A stretch of 64,000 nt of DNA, taken from Pararhodonellum marinum. GTDB taxonomy: Bacteria > Bacteroidota > Bacteroidia > Cytophagales > Cyclobacteriaceae. Below, piece after piece: positions 62,765 through 64,000 of the stretch; position 1 is the stretch's first letter, and the number at the start of each line of letters is the position of its first letter. The stretch spans positions 1 to 64,000 of the forward strand of contig NZ_JACEFJ010000007.1 of the NCBI RefSeq assembly GCF_015354735.1. The letters are read 5' to 3'. The notes below the pieces were generated by a model that worked only from the letters and a program-made list of their open reading frames with translations, made no database searches and had not been told where the DNA came from. The position numbers and the translations under genes were made by a program.

Positions 62765-64000
62765 CTATTCAGATTTTAAGATTTCAGAAGGATTGGCCTT
62801 ATACACTTTCCATATTTGGGAACTGACTGTCATGCCTATCACAATCAATAACACAATCAATCCAGACGCTAGTGGGATCAATCCCACTCCGGAGTGAAAG
62901 GCAAAGAAAGAATCCAGGAAACTTTTTACAGTCAAATATGCCAGAACCCCACCTAAAACAGATGCTATTCCCCAACTGATGAGGTACCGGTAAATCAGCT
63001 TTTTGGACAAATCACTTATTGCAGCACCAAATATTTTCCTTATGCAAAAATCTTTGATTCTAGCATTCATGTTCAGAGAAACCAAGCCAAACAAACCCAT
63101 CGCAGAAAGAAGGACAGAAAGTAGTGCTGCGAAAAGAATGATATTCTGAACGCCCCTTACATCCTCGAAAGAATTATAAAAAACATCTGCTTGAAGTTTT
63201 CCTTCAAAAAGATCTTTTGGAAAAGTATCCCGCCAGATCTTTTTGACCAAATCCATGGAGGATGCTGCTGTCCCCAAACTCATTTTTAAAGTCAGGAAAT
63301 TGAAGGTACTTTCAGAACCGGAACGGATAACCATGGGTTGTATCGGATTCTGAAAGAAAGAAGCATGAAAATCTTCGACAACACCCACTATTTGGTACCT
63401 TACCGAATCTAATATAAATGAATCCTCCGTCGGAAAAGTCAACCCCAATTCATTCAAAAACTTTTCGTTGACGATAATTGATTCCTCTTGGTCAGAGATT
63501 CTATTTGGATCCAGAAACCGTCCATCCTTTAACTTCAAATCTAAAATATCAGCATAATTTCCTTCAGCATTCAGGTATTCAATTGGGTATTTCTGTTCAT
63601 TGTAGGTCACTTCCTTTCTTTCTTGCCAATTGCCAACATAGTTTTCACTGCCGCTGATTTCTTCGACTGCTGCCAATGCCAAAAGCTTGTCTTTCAAATT
63701 GGAATATTCTTTTTCATCCGGTACATTGACAATGATTTTATCAGCATTATCATAACCCCAATCCCGGTTTTCATTGATGTAATTGGTTTGTAAAAATGCA
63801 ACTCCCGCTACAATACTGATAATGGCCAAAGTAAACTGAAAAGTGAGCAGGACGTTGGTAAAGAAGCTTTTGCTTCCAATTTGTTGGTTGCCTTTCAATA
63901 TAGTTGTTGGCTTGAAGGAGGAAACAAAAACTGCCGGATACAAACCGGAAGCTAATGTGATGAACCCTGTCAATCCAATCAGGAACATCCAGAGGTAAGG
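62765..64000 (-). CDS. P12: FtsX/MacB-type ABC permease, C-terminal half (5' end beyond window)
   Basis: The frame is open to the right edge (412 codons incl. stop), so the gene continues upstream; an internal ATG at 63988 is not the start. The visible part begins in the end of the first FtsX block (SGLYPAVFVSSFKPTTILKG). It then has the fifth TM (LLTFQFTLAIISIVAGVAFL), the second periplasmic domain (VGVVEDFHASFFQN) and the second FtsX block with the variant RIKDFCIRKIFGA (KDF for KEI). It ends NPSEILKSE. The gap to P11 is 87 nt. Confidence 0.92.
   Translation of the reverse strand, partial: PYLWMFLIGLTGFITLASGLYPAVFVSSFKPTTILKGNQQIGSKSFFTNVLLTFQFTLAIISIVAGVAFLQTNYINENRDWGYDNADKIIVNVPDEKEYSNLKDKLLALAAVEEISGSENYVGNWQERKEVTYNEQKYPIEYLNAEGNYADILDLKLKDGRFLDPNRISDQEESIIVNEKFLNELGLTFPTEDSFILDSVRYQIVGVVEDFHASFFQNPIQPMVIRSGSESTFNFLTLKMSLGTAASSMDLVKKIWRDTFPKDLFEGKLQADVFYNSFEDVRGVQNIILFAALLSVLLSAMGLFGLVSLNMNARIKDFCIRKIFGAAISDLSKKLIYRYLISWGIASVLGGVLAYLTVKSFLDSFFAFHSGVGLIPLASGLIVLLIVIGMTVSSQIWKVYKANPSEILKSE

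Overview
The window looks like a chromosomal segment of a Bacteroidota member, probably Cytophagales and close to Cyclobacteriaceae (an inference). The reasons are moderate-to-low GC, start codons without clear Shine-Dalgarno sequences, and family content: DUF4394, head-GIN (DUF2807), DUF2306, DUF937-OmpA, tricorn-like S41 peptidase and bestrophin genes. Above all there are arrays of ~800-residue MacB/FtsX-type ABC permeases without ATPase domains. I saw no rRNA, tRNA, CRISPR array or intact insertion sequence.

The dominant theme is twelve paralogous 'double' permeases, all on the minus strand, named P1-P12 here by increasing coordinate: P1 6411-8819; P2-P5 15964-26299; P6 44522-46939; P7-P10 47203-57238; P11 60269-62677; P12 62765 to beyond the right edge. 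Each intact one carries two tandem copies of [one TM, a periplasmic MacB-like domain, a three-TM FtsX domain], so a single chain resembles a fused permease dimer. Only one ATPase (2187-2861) is present, translationally coupled to a TolC-type outer-membrane protein (839-2185). There is no periplasmic adaptor gene in view.

The most interesting signal is regulatory. Six sites carry an 18-bp dyad of the form TTGtCCG-N4-CGGrCAA, centred 75-81 bp upstream of a TGGCAY box on the minus strand. This is the layout of a sigma-54 promoter with an enhancer (UAS) for a bacterial enhancer-binding protein. The sites precede the ATPase-TolC pair, P1, the P5-P4-P3-P2 block, P6, the P10-P9-P8-P7 block and a head-GIN protein gene. 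They would tie scattered permeases, one ATPase, an outer-membrane channel and a surface/periplasmic protein into one regulon. No activator or kinase gene lies in the window.

Between the permease blocks are ordinary or accessory genes: an SDR, a collagen-like lipoprotein, a bestrophin, a cupin/SMP-30 lipoprotein, a beta-helix protein and a DUF937-OmpA protein (3-15 kb). At 26.6-42 kb lie a tricorn-like protease, a DJ-1 family protein, a duplicated DUF4394 protein, an exported methyltransferase, a polysaccharide deacetylase, two tandem MDR reductases, a DUF2306 membrane protein, an FAD oxidoreductase and an FG-GAP protein. An AT-rich patch at 42-44.3 kb holds a two-gene polysaccharide fragment (WecG/TagA type and a sugar transferase).

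At 58.4-60.3 kb there is a genomic scar: a frameshifted small lipoprotein gene, an ~80-bp remnant of the 5' end of a P11-like permease, a HigB-HigA toxin-antitoxin pair, then a second partial copy of the lipoprotein gene abutting intact P11. This records duplication and loss within the array.
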